From assembly GCA_024279945.1 (NCBI GenBank), contig JAJRRA010000067.1:32413-96412 (forward strand): a DNA stretch of 64,000 nt, read 5' to 3'. The position numbers and the translations under genes were made by a program. Every line of letters starts with the position of its first letter. The first letter of the stretch is position 1. This DNA comes from Gammaproteobacteria bacterium (GTDB lineage Bacteria; Pseudomonadota; Gammaproteobacteria; Xanthomonadales; SZUA-36). The notes under the pieces are model-generated. The model was not told the DNA's origin, searched no databases, and was given only the letters and a program-made list of their open reading frames with translations. Positions 35,501-44,361 of the stretch are shown piece by piece.

Positions 35501-36918
35501 GCCGGGCCAGATGGACCGACAGGACTCAGGTCCACCCCCAAACACCGAGTCAGTTCGCTGGCGCGGGACAGCGAAGTGAAATTTTCCAGTGCCTGTTTCA
35601 AACGCCGTTGATCCACGCTCTGCATGATGCCGCTTGTACACTGCTCAAATTTTTTCCAGTATTGCGACGTGGGAAAAGGTGCCGTTTTACTGCCCCAGGC
35701 CATGAAAACCGATTTTTCAATGACCCGGCCATCTTTCAGAGTGATCTGGATCCGGGTATCCATTTCGGTCTCTGACTTCTCTATGGGATGGCGATGAATC
35801 CGTTCAAACATCGCGCGGTGTTCGCGGCGGGAAACGGCTTCATCGGTAAAATCAGCCAGTGTACATTCACCCTGGATAATGGCACATGAAAGTGGATACT
35901 CAATGGAAAACTTTCCCTGCAGGCCGTCTTCAGGACGTTGATACATCAGGTTTTTTAGGTGCATGGCTGGCGCGTAGACATCGACCCGATCGATATCCCC
36001 TGCCCCAAAACCATACTCCTCGCGCAGGGCGAGCGTGGCGTCCAGGGAGCGGTGCGCGCTGCCGCAAGTGGGAAAGCGCTTGACCCGAAACTTGTGTTCA
36101 AGAATCAACAGGGGTTCACCGATGGATTCCGTTTCGAAGCTCAGGGTCTGCCCGTGTTCGGGTTCACCGATTGCGGCGCGTAATTCTTCCCGGTCAGGCC
36201 CAACCATCAGGGTATTCATGCCGATCGGGCCGTCCAGAGTATGCCAACCGGCGGTGAGCCCATCCTGGGCGAAACAGGCAGACTGGATACCCCCTTTTGC
36301 GGCCAGTCCGGCATGCAGGGGTTTGGCCATGGTGCCGAACTGAGACATGAAGCCACCGGCTGTGCTGGTCGCCAGGGACAGCGCCATGGCAGCCTGTGTC
36401 TCATCAAGGCGGAGTAATCTTGCAGTGGCTGCTGCGGCCCCAAGGGCGCCGGTGGTGGCCGTTGCATGCCAGCCGCGTTTGCGGTGTGCTGGGTTCAGTC
36501 CCTGGCCGATACGGCCCTGGATTTGCAGGGCACCCAGGTAGGCGTCCAGGCAATCCTGTGGAGAACTGCCTTCTTGTTCCGCAACGGCGAGAATAGTTGG
36601 CCACAGGACCGCTGAGATATGCCCTTTGGCCGGATCAAAATTATCATCGAAATCCACCGCGTGACCGGCAGTGGCATTGAGCAGAGCAGCCCAGGGCAGA
36701 ACGAGTCGATCCGAGGTGCCCACCGCTGTGTGTGCACCGGGGCCCCACTGGTGAATTCGCCGCAGAATCTTGCGCACAACCGGCGTGACTGCACCGGGTA
36801 TCATCACGGCCACAATGTCGATCAGTTCCCGGTGAGCAGAATCCAGCGCGGCTTGCGGCCAGTCACGGTCTACGGATGCAATCCAGTCACCATAGGCCTT
36901 CAGGGGATTAGCGTTCAT
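35497..36918 (-). CDS. MmgE/PrpD-family protein
   Basis: ATG 36918 starts a 473-residue protein; a TTG three codons upstream is a possible alternative. Family features are the AVDFDDNFDPAKGHISAVLW segment near residue 87 and KRFPTCGSAHRSLDATLAL near 285. The family includes 2-methylcitrate dehydratase, cis-aconitate decarboxylase and other dehydratases or isomerases. There is no prpB/prpC nearby, so a propionate role is not supported. It overlaps the MobA-like gene by four bases, placing it in the lipid/sulfotransferase operon, where its job is unclear. Confidence 0.85.
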   Translation of the reverse strand: MNANPLKAYGDWIASVDRDWPQAALDSAHRELIDIVAVMIPGAVTPVVRKILRRIHQWGPGAHTAVGTSDRLVLPWAALLNATAGHAVDFDDNFDPAKGHISAVLWPTILAVAEQEGSSPQDCLDAYLGALQIQGRIGQGLNPAHRKRGWHATATTGALGAAAATARLLRLDETQAAMALSLATSTAGGFMSQFGTMAKPLHAGLAAKGGIQSACFAQDGLTAGWHTLDGPIGMNTLMVGPDREELRAAIGEPEHGQTLSFETESIGEPLLILEHKFRVKRFPTCGSAHRSLDATLALREEYGFGAGDIDRVDVYAPAMHLKNLMYQRPEDGLQGKFSIEYPLSCAIIQGECTLADFTDEAVSRREHRAMFERIHRHPIEKSETEMDTRIQITLKDGRVIEKSVFMAWGSKTAPFPTSQYWKKFEQCTSGIMQSVDQRRLKQALENFTSLSRASELTRCLGVDLSPVGPSGPA

Positions 36919-37005
36919 ATCACTCAAACGTCATTAAAAGTGGACGGTATAGTATGCACGGAACCATCAGGGATGCGCAGAAAATACGCCCTCGGATGTC
37001 ACGAC

Positions 37006-37755
37006 TCAACCCTTGGCAGTGCCCCAGTAACCGGAAAGAATACGCTCACCGTACTCACCTTTCTCAGCTTCAGAAATGATCCGCTTGCCGATTCCGGAAA
37101 GGTTGTTGGAGTGCATGCGATAAGAGAACAATGGCTCGGCTATGTGATAGCCGGTCCAGCCATTATTGACGACGCGACACCACTTGTGATGCTTGGTTGC
37201 CACCCGGATGGATTCATCAAAAGGCATCACATCTTTAAACGCACGCGTCAAGATCAGCTCCGGCTCAGGCAGAAAGCTCAATTTCTCCACAAGGCTTCGC
37301 TTGAAGGTGGTCGAACGGCCGTAATCAATGTGCTTGCCAAATTCATCGACCAGTTTGCAATCGCTGTAAATAAAACCAAGGCTGGAATCCCGTAAGCGCC
37401 TTTGCCGCAATTCGGCAATACAACGGCTGGCATAACTGGGGCTTAGCCAGTCGTCGGCATCCAGGGTGATAAGAAATTCACCACTGAGATAGTCCTGCGC
37501 CGCATTGATTGCGCCCAATTTACCCTGATTATGTTCAAGAACTATGAGTTCACATCTCTGTAATTCATTGTTTTCTTGAAACTTGTTCTGGATTTCAGCA
37601 ACGGAATTATCATCGCTTCCATCATCGACGACAATGAGTTCTATGGCCGGATAATCCTGCTTGAAGATGCTGTCGATTGCCTTGGCAATATAGTCTCCAT
37701 AGTTGTAATTCGGGATCAGTACCGTGAGGAGGTTGTTTTTAAATATCTCTGTCAT
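37006..37755 (-). CDS. Family 2 glycosyltransferase
   Basis: The GT-A fold start is clear: LTVLIPNYNYGDYIAKAIDS, then IELIVVDDGSDDNS with the nucleotide-binding DD. LITLDADDWLSPSY has the DxD metal motif. I choose ATG 37755 (249 residues) because the conserved domain begins ten residues later; two ATGs upstream lack a ribosome site. It transfers a sugar from a nucleotide donor to a lipid or glycan. It stands alone between the MmgE/PrpD and sulfotransferase genes, 87 bases from the former. Confidence 0.85.
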   Translation of the reverse strand: MTEIFKNNLLTVLIPNYNYGDYIAKAIDSIFKQDYPAIELIVVDDGSDDNSVAEIQNKFQENNELQRCELIVLEHNQGKLGAINAAQDYLSGEFLITLDADDWLSPSYASRCIAELRQRRLRDSSLGFIYSDCKLVDEFGKHIDYGRSTTFKRSLVEKLSFLPEPELILTRAFKDVMPFDESIRVATKHHKWCRVVNNGWTGYHIAEPLFSYRMHSNNLSGIGKRIISEAEKGEYGERILSGYWGTAKG

Positions 37756-37845
37756 CGACTTGTTACTCTTGGGCATTGGCCAAATGAATGGCGTCATGTT
37801 ATTACATTAAAGATTGCAAAGTAAGCGGCTACCAGAATCCTGGGA

Positions 37846-38985
37846 CTATACAGTCCGGTAAAGGTTTCGCTCGCTCGCATCAAGACCTGTCAGGCCTTCA
37901 TTACAGACCCGTTTAATCAGCTGTTTATCACAAGCTGGTAAAATATCCAGCATATTGTCTATATCGCCGGTAAAAAGAGTCGTATCCGTATCGTCTTTCG
38001 AATAGTAACGGTACTGCTTCTGCATCCTTGCCAATTCCAGCTTATCCGGCCTCAGGCTGAACCCCCGCTGCATAATGTCTGCAAAAGCATCCATATGTTT
38101 CAGTTGCTCATAGTTAACCAGGCGCAAACCGGTGGCGGCGGACTCGTTCAGTACCACATTGAAATAATTGGCGTAACAATGGGCCAGAAACTCAAAGTTG
38201 CTCATGTTAACGGTATCTTGTGGCCGCAGACCGGTGAGTGCACGGGCAAGTAAATCACCCTTGGACCGTAATACCGCCGTGGTTTCCTGCAACACATTGG
38301 CAATAACTTCAACCGGGTTGCGGTACAGATAGAGCGCCGACGCTTCGGGGAAAGCTGCACAGATCAGATCCACATAAATGATGTTCCAGCTAATAAATTT
38401 TACAAAACCATGCTCGTGTTCAGCCCGACGTCTTCGGGCCATGAGCCTGACCAGGTTTTGCAACATGCGGATATTAGGTTCATTTATTTCCGGTGGGTGG
38501 CGCCACTGATCGGTAATCGCAGCCCAAAACCCCTCTTGCAGGGGCCCCCCCTGATTGATGACGAGATTGCGCGGTGACCGCGCCAGGGCCTTGGTGAACA
38601 AGGTGGAGCCACAACGGGAGACATGAAAAACCAGACCCTTGATCGGCACATAATCAAACACCAGGTCATCACGCAGCAAAATGTCCAGGTCGGTAGAGAA
38701 TATTTCCCCGACACCGTTTTCCTGGGCCAGACGTTCTATGGTGTAAATGTATTTCCACTCGAGCAGCGGTGTGTCGCCGATATCAGCGAAATAGACCAGC
38801 CCCTTACCCAGCGGATTAACCGCCACTGGAACTACACCCGGCTGATTCAGTATTCGTTCAACCGCCTGGTCGGTGGTCAGGTAACGATCACGAATCCCGG
38901 GCAACAGATTTTCCATGACTTCGTGATCAGGTAGCGCGTATAACATGGTTACATTCCTGTCATCCTGGTTTTTTGCTGTGGGCAT
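37846..38985 (-). CDS. Second sulfotransferase-family protein
   Basis: The middle holds a PAPS loop, LVFHVSRCGSTLFTKALARS, at about residue 120 and the matching ALYLYRNPVEVIANVLQET near 225, both typical of sulfotransferases. The N-terminal 110 residues are an extra domain not in the minimal family. Starts at ATG 39000, 38985 (GGAG upstream) or 38946 (AGGA upstream) are all possible; I use 38985. It shows no close resemblance to the sulfotransferase at 33756 outside the motifs. Two sulfotransferases in one lipid locus suggest a sulfated product. Confidence 0.78.
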   Translation of the reverse strand: MPTAKNQDDRNVTMLYALPDHEVMENLLPGIRDRYLTTDQAVERILNQPGVVPVAVNPLGKGLVYFADIGDTPLLEWKYIYTIERLAQENGVGEIFSTDLDILLRDDLVFDYVPIKGLVFHVSRCGSTLFTKALARSPRNLVINQGGPLQEGFWAAITDQWRHPPEINEPNIRMLQNLVRLMARRRRAEHEHGFVKFISWNIIYVDLICAAFPEASALYLYRNPVEVIANVLQETTAVLRSKGDLLARALTGLRPQDTVNMSNFEFLAHCYANYFNVVLNESAATGLRLVNYEQLKHMDAFADIMQRGFSLRPDKLELARMQKQYRYYSKDDTDTTLFTGDIDNMLDILPACDKQLIKRVCNEGLTGLDASERNLYRTV

Positions 38986-39095
38986 ACAATCGCGCTCCAT
39001 CCGGTAATGGTAGGTACATTACATGTAATTCCCGGAAATCTCTTGACCAAAATAGACCACTGTTTGACTGAATGGAACATGCTGTTTACGACCGG

Positions 39096-40265
39096 TCAGG
39101 CCGAAAGCCCTCCTTTGGTCACAAGAAACTCCATGATTGCATCAGCCGCCCGAACGGACGAGGGGGTGTCGTTGAGATCAAAAGCCTCAGCGAAAGCGCG
39201 TTCCTGCTCCTCCCGGTAGTGCATGGGATCCGACTGTGCCCTGGCCAGGGCGGCGGACAGTTCATCGGGGGAGTCCAGCACTTCACCGGTGGACCAGAAG
39301 CAGAAATTTTCATTATCCCGCCAGTCGGCCTTGCTCCGGTTAAAAAACAGACAGGGCCTCGGTTCAATCAGGAACTCGTAGACCAGGCTACTGACATCCC
39401 CCAGGTAGATATCAGCGGCACGGGTATAAGTCATGTCGATTGAGGCGATACTACCGGGGTCAACCAGAATATTTTCTGCCTGCCGGGCTGCATCGGGAAT
39501 AGGGGGCGTGCGTCGCGGCAAACCGCCTTCCGTAGAAATGTGCCAGCTACGCCGGTATAAAAGCACGTGCGGGGCGAAAATCAGATTGTACTCGGTGCTT
39601 TGCGCAAAATAGTCCAGGATTGACTCTCCCCAGCCATACCAGGATGAGAGCTTTGGATTGAAATGAGGGGCGTAGAGCACCGTCGGCCGGTCATTGGAGA
39701 AGAGCTTTGGCCGCGGCGTATTACGGATGCAATCAAACTTGACGTAACCGGCGACGGTGTAACGATCCGCATCAACCAGGCCTTCTTCCAGCATACGCTC
39801 CTCATATTTGCGCCCCGGCAGCAGATGGTAGTCAAAACCGGCAACCCCCTGGTAACCGCCCTTACGATCGCCGGCACCGTGAAACGTGTTGATCATGAGA
39901 GGGCAATCAGCGCCCAGCCAGCTTTTGAGCACCAGGCTGGTTTTATCCGGGACCACCAGCGCATCGAGTGAACGAAACAGGTCGCGGTGGCGCCACAATA
40001 CACCGAAGCGCTTGGCCAGCAGTGCGTGACCGGTCACCTTGTCAAAAAGGCTGGCATAGCCTGGCGGTTCAGCGATTTCGACTTGACATGAGGCGTCCGG
40101 GTAATCGGCGGCAATGCCTGCTACGGCTTCTGCTTCCGCTTCGGTCGTGCTGATGATGACAATCGACACTTCGGGATGCCTGCGCGCCAGTTCATAGGCG
40201 GTCGGGATGCAGTGCTGGACCTGATGAGCAGCATCATGGTTTAACAGAAAGCCAATACGGATCAT
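39096..40265 (-). CDS. CDP-glycerol glycerophosphotransferase-like protein
   Basis: The 389-residue protein resembles the catalytic GT-B domain of CDP-glycerol:poly(glycerophosphate) transferases. Landmarks are MINTFHGAGDRKGG near residue 145, VLYAPHFNPK near 215 and IYLGDVSSLVYEFLIEPRPC near 305, where the GD-SS pattern binds the CDP donor. Such enzymes transfer a phosphoglycerol unit in teichoic acids and some Gram-negative glycans. With a cytidylyltransferase at 32859, it may attach phosphoglycerol or phosphoglycerate to a lipid. It overlaps the phosphoesterase gene by ATGA. Confidence 0.75.
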   Translation of the reverse strand: MIRIGFLLNHDAAHQVQHCIPTAYELARRHPEVSIVIISTTEAEAEAVAGIAADYPDASCQVEIAEPPGYASLFDKVTGHALLAKRFGVLWRHRDLFRSLDALVVPDKTSLVLKSWLGADCPLMINTFHGAGDRKGGYQGVAGFDYHLLPGRKYEERMLEEGLVDADRYTVAGYVKFDCIRNTPRPKLFSNDRPTVLYAPHFNPKLSSWYGWGESILDYFAQSTEYNLIFAPHVLLYRRSWHISTEGGLPRRTPPIPDAARQAENILVDPGSIASIDMTYTRAADIYLGDVSSLVYEFLIEPRPCLFFNRSKADWRDNENFCFWSTGEVLDSPDELSAALARAQSDPMHYREEQERAFAEAFDLNDTPSSVRAADAIMEFLVTKGGLSA

Positions 40266-41140
40266 AGTGTTTGTGTCTCGCTGAGAGAAAAATTCCCGGT
40301 TTCAGTGTCGTAATGATAGTGCCGAACCGTCATTCGTGCCTGCCCCGCAGCCGTTTCCATATCGATTATATGGTAGTGAGCCACCGATTTGCGATTCCCA
40401 ATCGTCGAGGCCGAAGCGGCTCCGAGTACCGGAATCGGCCCGGAGGGACCGTTGAGCGTAGCCCGGGTCGGATAGTGTAAATGTCCATGAAGAACAAGAT
40501 CAACCGGAAAGCGGACCAGCACCTCCTGCAATTTTTTTCGATCAGACAGAGCCCTTCGTGCTGATGCTGCACCCTCCTGTGGCGGATGATGAATCAGCAA
40601 CAGGCTGGGACGCTTACTGGTCTTGATCCTGGAGAGAAGCGCCTCGGTCTTTTCCAGTTGTAGCGATCCGATACGGCCTGACGATATAGCAGGCGCTGTT
40701 GCCACTGCGCTGGAAAGGCCGACGATATCCACCGGGCCACGGCGATGCAGGTAAGGGAAACCGGGATGCCCCTCGTCATCGCGCATCCAGCGGGACCATT
40801 TTTCCAGTGCATAGTCCAGAGCGCCTGCTACATAGGCATCGTGATTACCGGGGATAAGGCTGATCTGCTGCGGATCAGCCAACCGTGAAAACCAGTCTGC
40901 AGCAAGGTCAACCTCGGCGGGAAGTGTGGTAAAGGTAATATCGCCGGTGACACAGATATGGTCGGGCTCCTGGTCTTGCAAGTGGGCCAGCAAGGCCTTG
41001 AGTACGGCCGGTCTGTGCTCAAATTTCCACTTGTAATGCCAGGAAAACAGTCCCAGAAGCCTCTTCCCGGCGAGTTGCCGCACCGAAACAGGCGGTAATG
41101 GCGGAATGTGAAGATCGGAAATGTGTGCAATCCGGAACAT
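40262..41140 (-). CDS. Calcineurin-like metallophosphoesterase, second copy
   Basis: Motifs in order are AHISDLHIPP, CVTGDITFT, IPGNHDAYV, LLIHHPPQEG and LHGHLHYPT, so the dinuclear metal site looks intact. The 292-residue protein is related to the copy at 29133-30044. It shares the HHPP segment followed by a SAR-RRALSD helix and the FSWHYKWKFEHRPAVL lead region (compare LSWYRNRRHIHRPEIL). It is co-transcribed with the CDP-glycerol-transferase-like gene. A role in hydrolysing a CDP or phospho-lipid intermediate is inferred. Confidence 0.85.
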   Translation of the reverse strand: MFRIAHISDLHIPPLPPVSVRQLAGKRLLGLFSWHYKWKFEHRPAVLKALLAHLQDQEPDHICVTGDITFTTLPAEVDLAADWFSRLADPQQISLIPGNHDAYVAGALDYALEKWSRWMRDDEGHPGFPYLHRRGPVDIVGLSSAVATAPAISSGRIGSLQLEKTEALLSRIKTSKRPSLLLIHHPPQEGAASARRALSDRKKLQEVLVRFPVDLVLHGHLHYPTRATLNGPSGPIPVLGAASASTIGNRKSVAHYHIIDMETAAGQARMTVRHYHYDTETGNFSLSETQTL

Positions 41141-41380
41141 AAGATAATGCCTGGGCTTGAAATGAGCCGAGAGACCAGATTCTCCGACGCGACCATTATG
41201 GCTAATTGTGAATGGACATTACAGAAATTTCAGCATTCAGAGTAAGTGAACCCACCGAAAGTTCCCACTCAACAGAAACGGCAAGACCAAAACACGAGCA
41301 GCGCGCAAATTATCATCGTCTCCGGCTGACAGCGTCTATATACTGCGGGTGATCAGAGACCCGCATCGAGAACCCTGCTC

Positions 41381-42691
41381 ATGAGCAAACTGGAACAACT
41401 CAAGGAAAAACTCAGCGACCACAGCGCTGTCATCGGTATTGTCGGCCTGGGTTATGTCGGTCTTCCTTTGAGCCTGTGCTTCTCCGGGGCCGGCTTCAAG
41501 GTCATCGGTTTCGATAATGACCCCGAAAAACCACGCAAGCTCAATCGGGGCGAGAGCTACATCCGGCATATTTCCGATAAAAATATCAAAGTCGCTGTGA
41601 CAGCAGGGCTCGAGGCCACCAGTGATTTCTCCCGCGCCGCGGATTCCGATGTCCTGATCCTGTGTGTCCCCACGCCACTGAACGACAATCGTGAACCCGA
41701 TCTCAGTTTTGTCCTCAACACAACGGATTCACTGCTTCCGTTTCTGCAAACGGGGCAGTTGATCGCTTTGGAAAGCACCACTTACCCAGGCACCACAGAA
41801 GAAGAACTGAAACCACGAATAGAATCAACCGGTCTCCGGGTTGGGCAAGACATTGCCCTGGTCTATTCACCGGAGCGGGAAGATCCGGGCAATCCCGATT
41901 TCACCACGCGCACCATACCCAAGGTGGTAGGAGGCAGCACGGCAGCCTGCCTGGAACTGGGCACACTCCTGTATGAGGGCGTCATCGACCAGGTGGTGCC
42001 GGTCAGCTCCACCCGGGTGGCGGAAATGACCAAGTTGCTGGAAAACATTCACCGGGCAGTCAACATCGGCCTGGTCAATGAAATGAAGGTGGTCGCCGAC
42101 CGCATGGGCATCAATATCTACGAGGTGATTGATGCGGCCGCCACCAAACCCTTTGGCTTCGTGCCGTACTATCCCGGCCCCGGCCTGGGGGGGCATTGCA
42201 TCCCGATCGACCCTTTCTACCTCACCTGGAAAGCGCGACAATACGGTATAAATACCCGTTTCATTGAACTTGCCGGCGAGGTGAACAGCGCGATGCCGGC
42301 CTATGTCGTCGCCAAGGTGCGCGAGGCCCTGGCCTCACAAAACAAATCCATGGAGGGCAGCGAAGTACTGGTACTGGGCATCGCCTACAAAAAGAACGTG
42401 GACGACATGCGCGAATCGCCCTCGGTAGAGATCCTGCAACAGTTGCAGGATGCGGGGGTGAAGATTGCCTACTGTGATCCGTACTTGCCGGTATTTCCAA
42501 AAATGCGCAAGTACGAGTTCGATTTGCAAAGCGTGCCTTTCGATGCACCCAGCCTGGCCGGTTTCGACTGTGTTGTCATCAGCACCAACCATGACCTGTT
42601 TGACTATGATTTGATCAGAGAGCACTCAAAGGTCGTCGTTGACACACGCGGCACCCTGAATCCTGCTTTTGAAAATGTGTTTCCCGCATAA
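41381..42691 (+). CDS. UDP-N-acetylhexosamine 6-dehydrogenase-like protein
   Basis: The 436-residue protein belongs to the UDP-glucose/UDP-GlcNAc dehydrogenase family. NAD binds at [15 protein letters not shown] near residue 22. The catalytic Cys is in [16 protein letters not shown] near 270, and [11 protein letters not shown] near 128 is conserved. The sequence is of the WbpA/WecC type, giving a UDP-HexNAc uronic acid. Such sugars enter O-antigens, capsules and some glycolipids. It is preceded by 240 bases without a gene and followed 41 bases later by the GMC oxidoreductase. Confidence 0.88.
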   Translation: MSKLEQLKEKLSDHSAVIGIVGLGYVGLPLSLCFSGAGFKVIGFDNDPEKPRKLNRGESYIRHISDKNIKVAVTAGLEATSDFSRAADSDVLILCVPTPLNDNREPDLSFVLNTTDSLLPFLQTGQLIALESTTYPGTTEEELKPRIESTGLRVGQDIALVYSPEREDPGNPDFTTRTIPKVVGGSTAACLELGTLLYEGVIDQVVPVSSTRVAEMTKLLENIHRAVNIGLVNEMKVVADRMGINIYEVIDAAATKPFGFVPYYPGPGLGGHCIPIDPFYLTWKARQYGINTRFIELAGEVNSAMPAYVVAKVREALASQNKSMEGSEVLVLGIAYKKNVDDMRESPSVEILQQLQDAGVKIAYCDPYLPVFPKMRKYEFDLQSVPFDAPSLAGFDCVVISTNHDLFDYDLIREHSKVVVDTRGTLNPAFENVFPA

Positions 42692-42732
42692 CCCTGAACA
42701 AGCGCCTTTTCAGGGCGCAAGCACCGACTCTT

Positions 42733-44331
42733 ATGCTGATTGACCTGCAGGACGCATCCGCCCCCGACAAACTGGATACCGGCGTCTGTATAGCAGGTGC
42801 AGGCGCTGCCGGTGTGGCGCTGGCCAGGAGCCTGATGAAGCGGGGTCATGATGTTTGCCTGCTGGAAGCCGGCGGCATGGACTTCCACCAGCCTACGCAG
42901 GATCTGTACGCCGGAGCGAACGTGGGTATGGAATACTACGAACTGGAGCATTCCCGGCTGAGATTTTTTGGCGGCACGACCAATATCTGGGGGGGGCGAA
43001 GTGTTCCGCTTGACGCCCTGGACTTTGAACAACGGGAATGGGTGCCCCACAGTGGCTGGCCGATTGGCCTGGATGACTTAAAAAGTTATTACCGGGTTGC
43101 TCACAACTCACTGGAACTGGGCGACTACGACTACACTCAGGATATGTGGGACAGGCTGCAACTGGCTCCCATCGACTTCGATCGCGAAGAGATTATCCAT
43201 CAATTCTGGCGCTTTGACGCCAAGGAAGAGCGCTTCAACAGCACCCAGGTTGGTGATCTCATCGCAGCCTGCAATGCCCGTATCGTGCTGCACGCCAACA
43301 TCGTGCGCGTGCAGGCTGATGAAAATGCCCGGACGATCCGGCAGCTCAAGGCCAGCACACTGGAAAGAAAACAGCTGATCGTGCGTGCACAACATTTTGT
43401 ACTGGCCTGCGGTGCAATCGAGAATGCGCGCCTGCTGTTGATTTCCAATGATGTGGAAAGTACTGGAGTCGGTAATGCCAGTGACCAGGTCGGGCGCTAC
43501 TTTATGGAACATCCTCATGGCCGTATCGCCTACATCAAAACGGATGATCCGGCCTGGTTCTGGGCCCATTATCGCAAACGCTATCCGCAATCAGGACCAC
43601 CCGTAGCACCGGCACTGGTGGCATCACCCTCCCTGCAGAGAAGCAAAGGGATTCTGAACAGCGCCGCCACCTTCAAGATTCAACGCAAGCCGGAACTCGG
43701 CCTGGGCACGAGCAAGAAAATGTACTTGAATCTGAAACACAATTTGTCTGCATCGCAGTCTAATCGGCGCTTGTGGCACCTCTACCGAAGAGTCCAGGAC
43801 AGCTTGCAACGCCACTTGTCGATGCCCCTGCTACGCAGTGCTACCCGGCTCCGGGGCATGGAACTTTACCTCATGGCCCGGGCGGAACAGGCGCCGAACC
43901 CGGCCAGCCGGGTGCGGCTTTCCGACCAGTGTGATGCCCTGGGTTGCCGTCGTGCCGACCTGGACTGGCAACTCTCGGAACTGGACAAACGATCGGTGCT
44001 GGAGCTTGCCCGGGCCGTTGGACGGGAATTCAAGCGTTTGGAATTGGGCCATTTGCAAACCATGCCCTGGCTGGAAGACGGCACAGCCGCCTGGCCGGTG
44101 GATCCAACCGTGGGCAACCATCCGATTGGCGGTTATCATCACATGGGCACCACCCGGATGAGCACAAGCTCCGCCACCGGTGTAGTGGACTCAAACTGTA
44201 CGGTTCATGGCTACGCTAACCTGCACATTGCCGGCAGTTCAGTATTCACCACGGGTGGATGGGCCAACCCAACCCTGACCCTGCTGGCGCTGACGCACCG
44301 ACTGGCAGACCACATCGACCGATTACTGTAA
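42733..44331 (+). CDS. GMC-family FAD oxidoreductase
   Basis: The 532-residue flavoprotein has the dinucleotide motif CIAGAGAAGVALARSLMKRG near residue 17 and the GGTTNIWGGRSVPLD region near 80. The C-terminal GMC part includes YHHMGTTRM and NLHIAGSSVFTTGGWANPTL. GMC enzymes oxidise alcohols, sterols or sugars. It follows the UDP-sugar dehydrogenase in the same direction and ends at a strong hairpin. No signal peptide is visible. Substrate cannot be read from sequence; a lipid hydroxyl is one possibility in this neighbourhood. Confidence 0.87.
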   Translation: MLIDLQDASAPDKLDTGVCIAGAGAAGVALARSLMKRGHDVCLLEAGGMDFHQPTQDLYAGANVGMEYYELEHSRLRFFGGTTNIWGGRSVPLDALDFEQREWVPHSGWPIGLDDLKSYYRVAHNSLELGDYDYTQDMWDRLQLAPIDFDREEIIHQFWRFDAKEERFNSTQVGDLIAACNARIVLHANIVRVQADENARTIRQLKASTLERKQLIVRAQHFVLACGAIENARLLLISNDVESTGVGNASDQVGRYFMEHPHGRIAYIKTDDPAWFWAHYRKRYPQSGPPVAPALVASPSLQRSKGILNSAATFKIQRKPELGLGTSKKMYLNLKHNLSASQSNRRLWHLYRRVQDSLQRHLSMPLLRSATRLRGMELYLMARAEQAPNPASRVRLSDQCDALGCRRADLDWQLSELDKRSVLELARAVGREFKRLELGHLQTMPWLEDGTAAWPVDPTVGNHPIGGYHHMGTTRMSTSSATGVVDSNCTVHGYANLHIAGSSVFTTGGWANPTLTLLALTHRLADHIDRLL

Positions 44332-44333
44332 AT

Positions 44334-44361
44334 GGATTCTCAGTGATTCCCCTGAGAATCC
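44334..44361. terminator. Perfect 10-bp hairpin between convergent genes
   Basis: GGATTCTCAG (44334-44343), an 8-base loop and CTGAGAATCC (44352-44361) form a perfect stem. It starts three bases after the GMC gene stop and contains the stop codon of the convergent NTP transferase gene. There is no T-run on either side, so it may be a Rho-assisted or mRNA-stabilising end shared by both transcripts. Confidence 0.6.
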
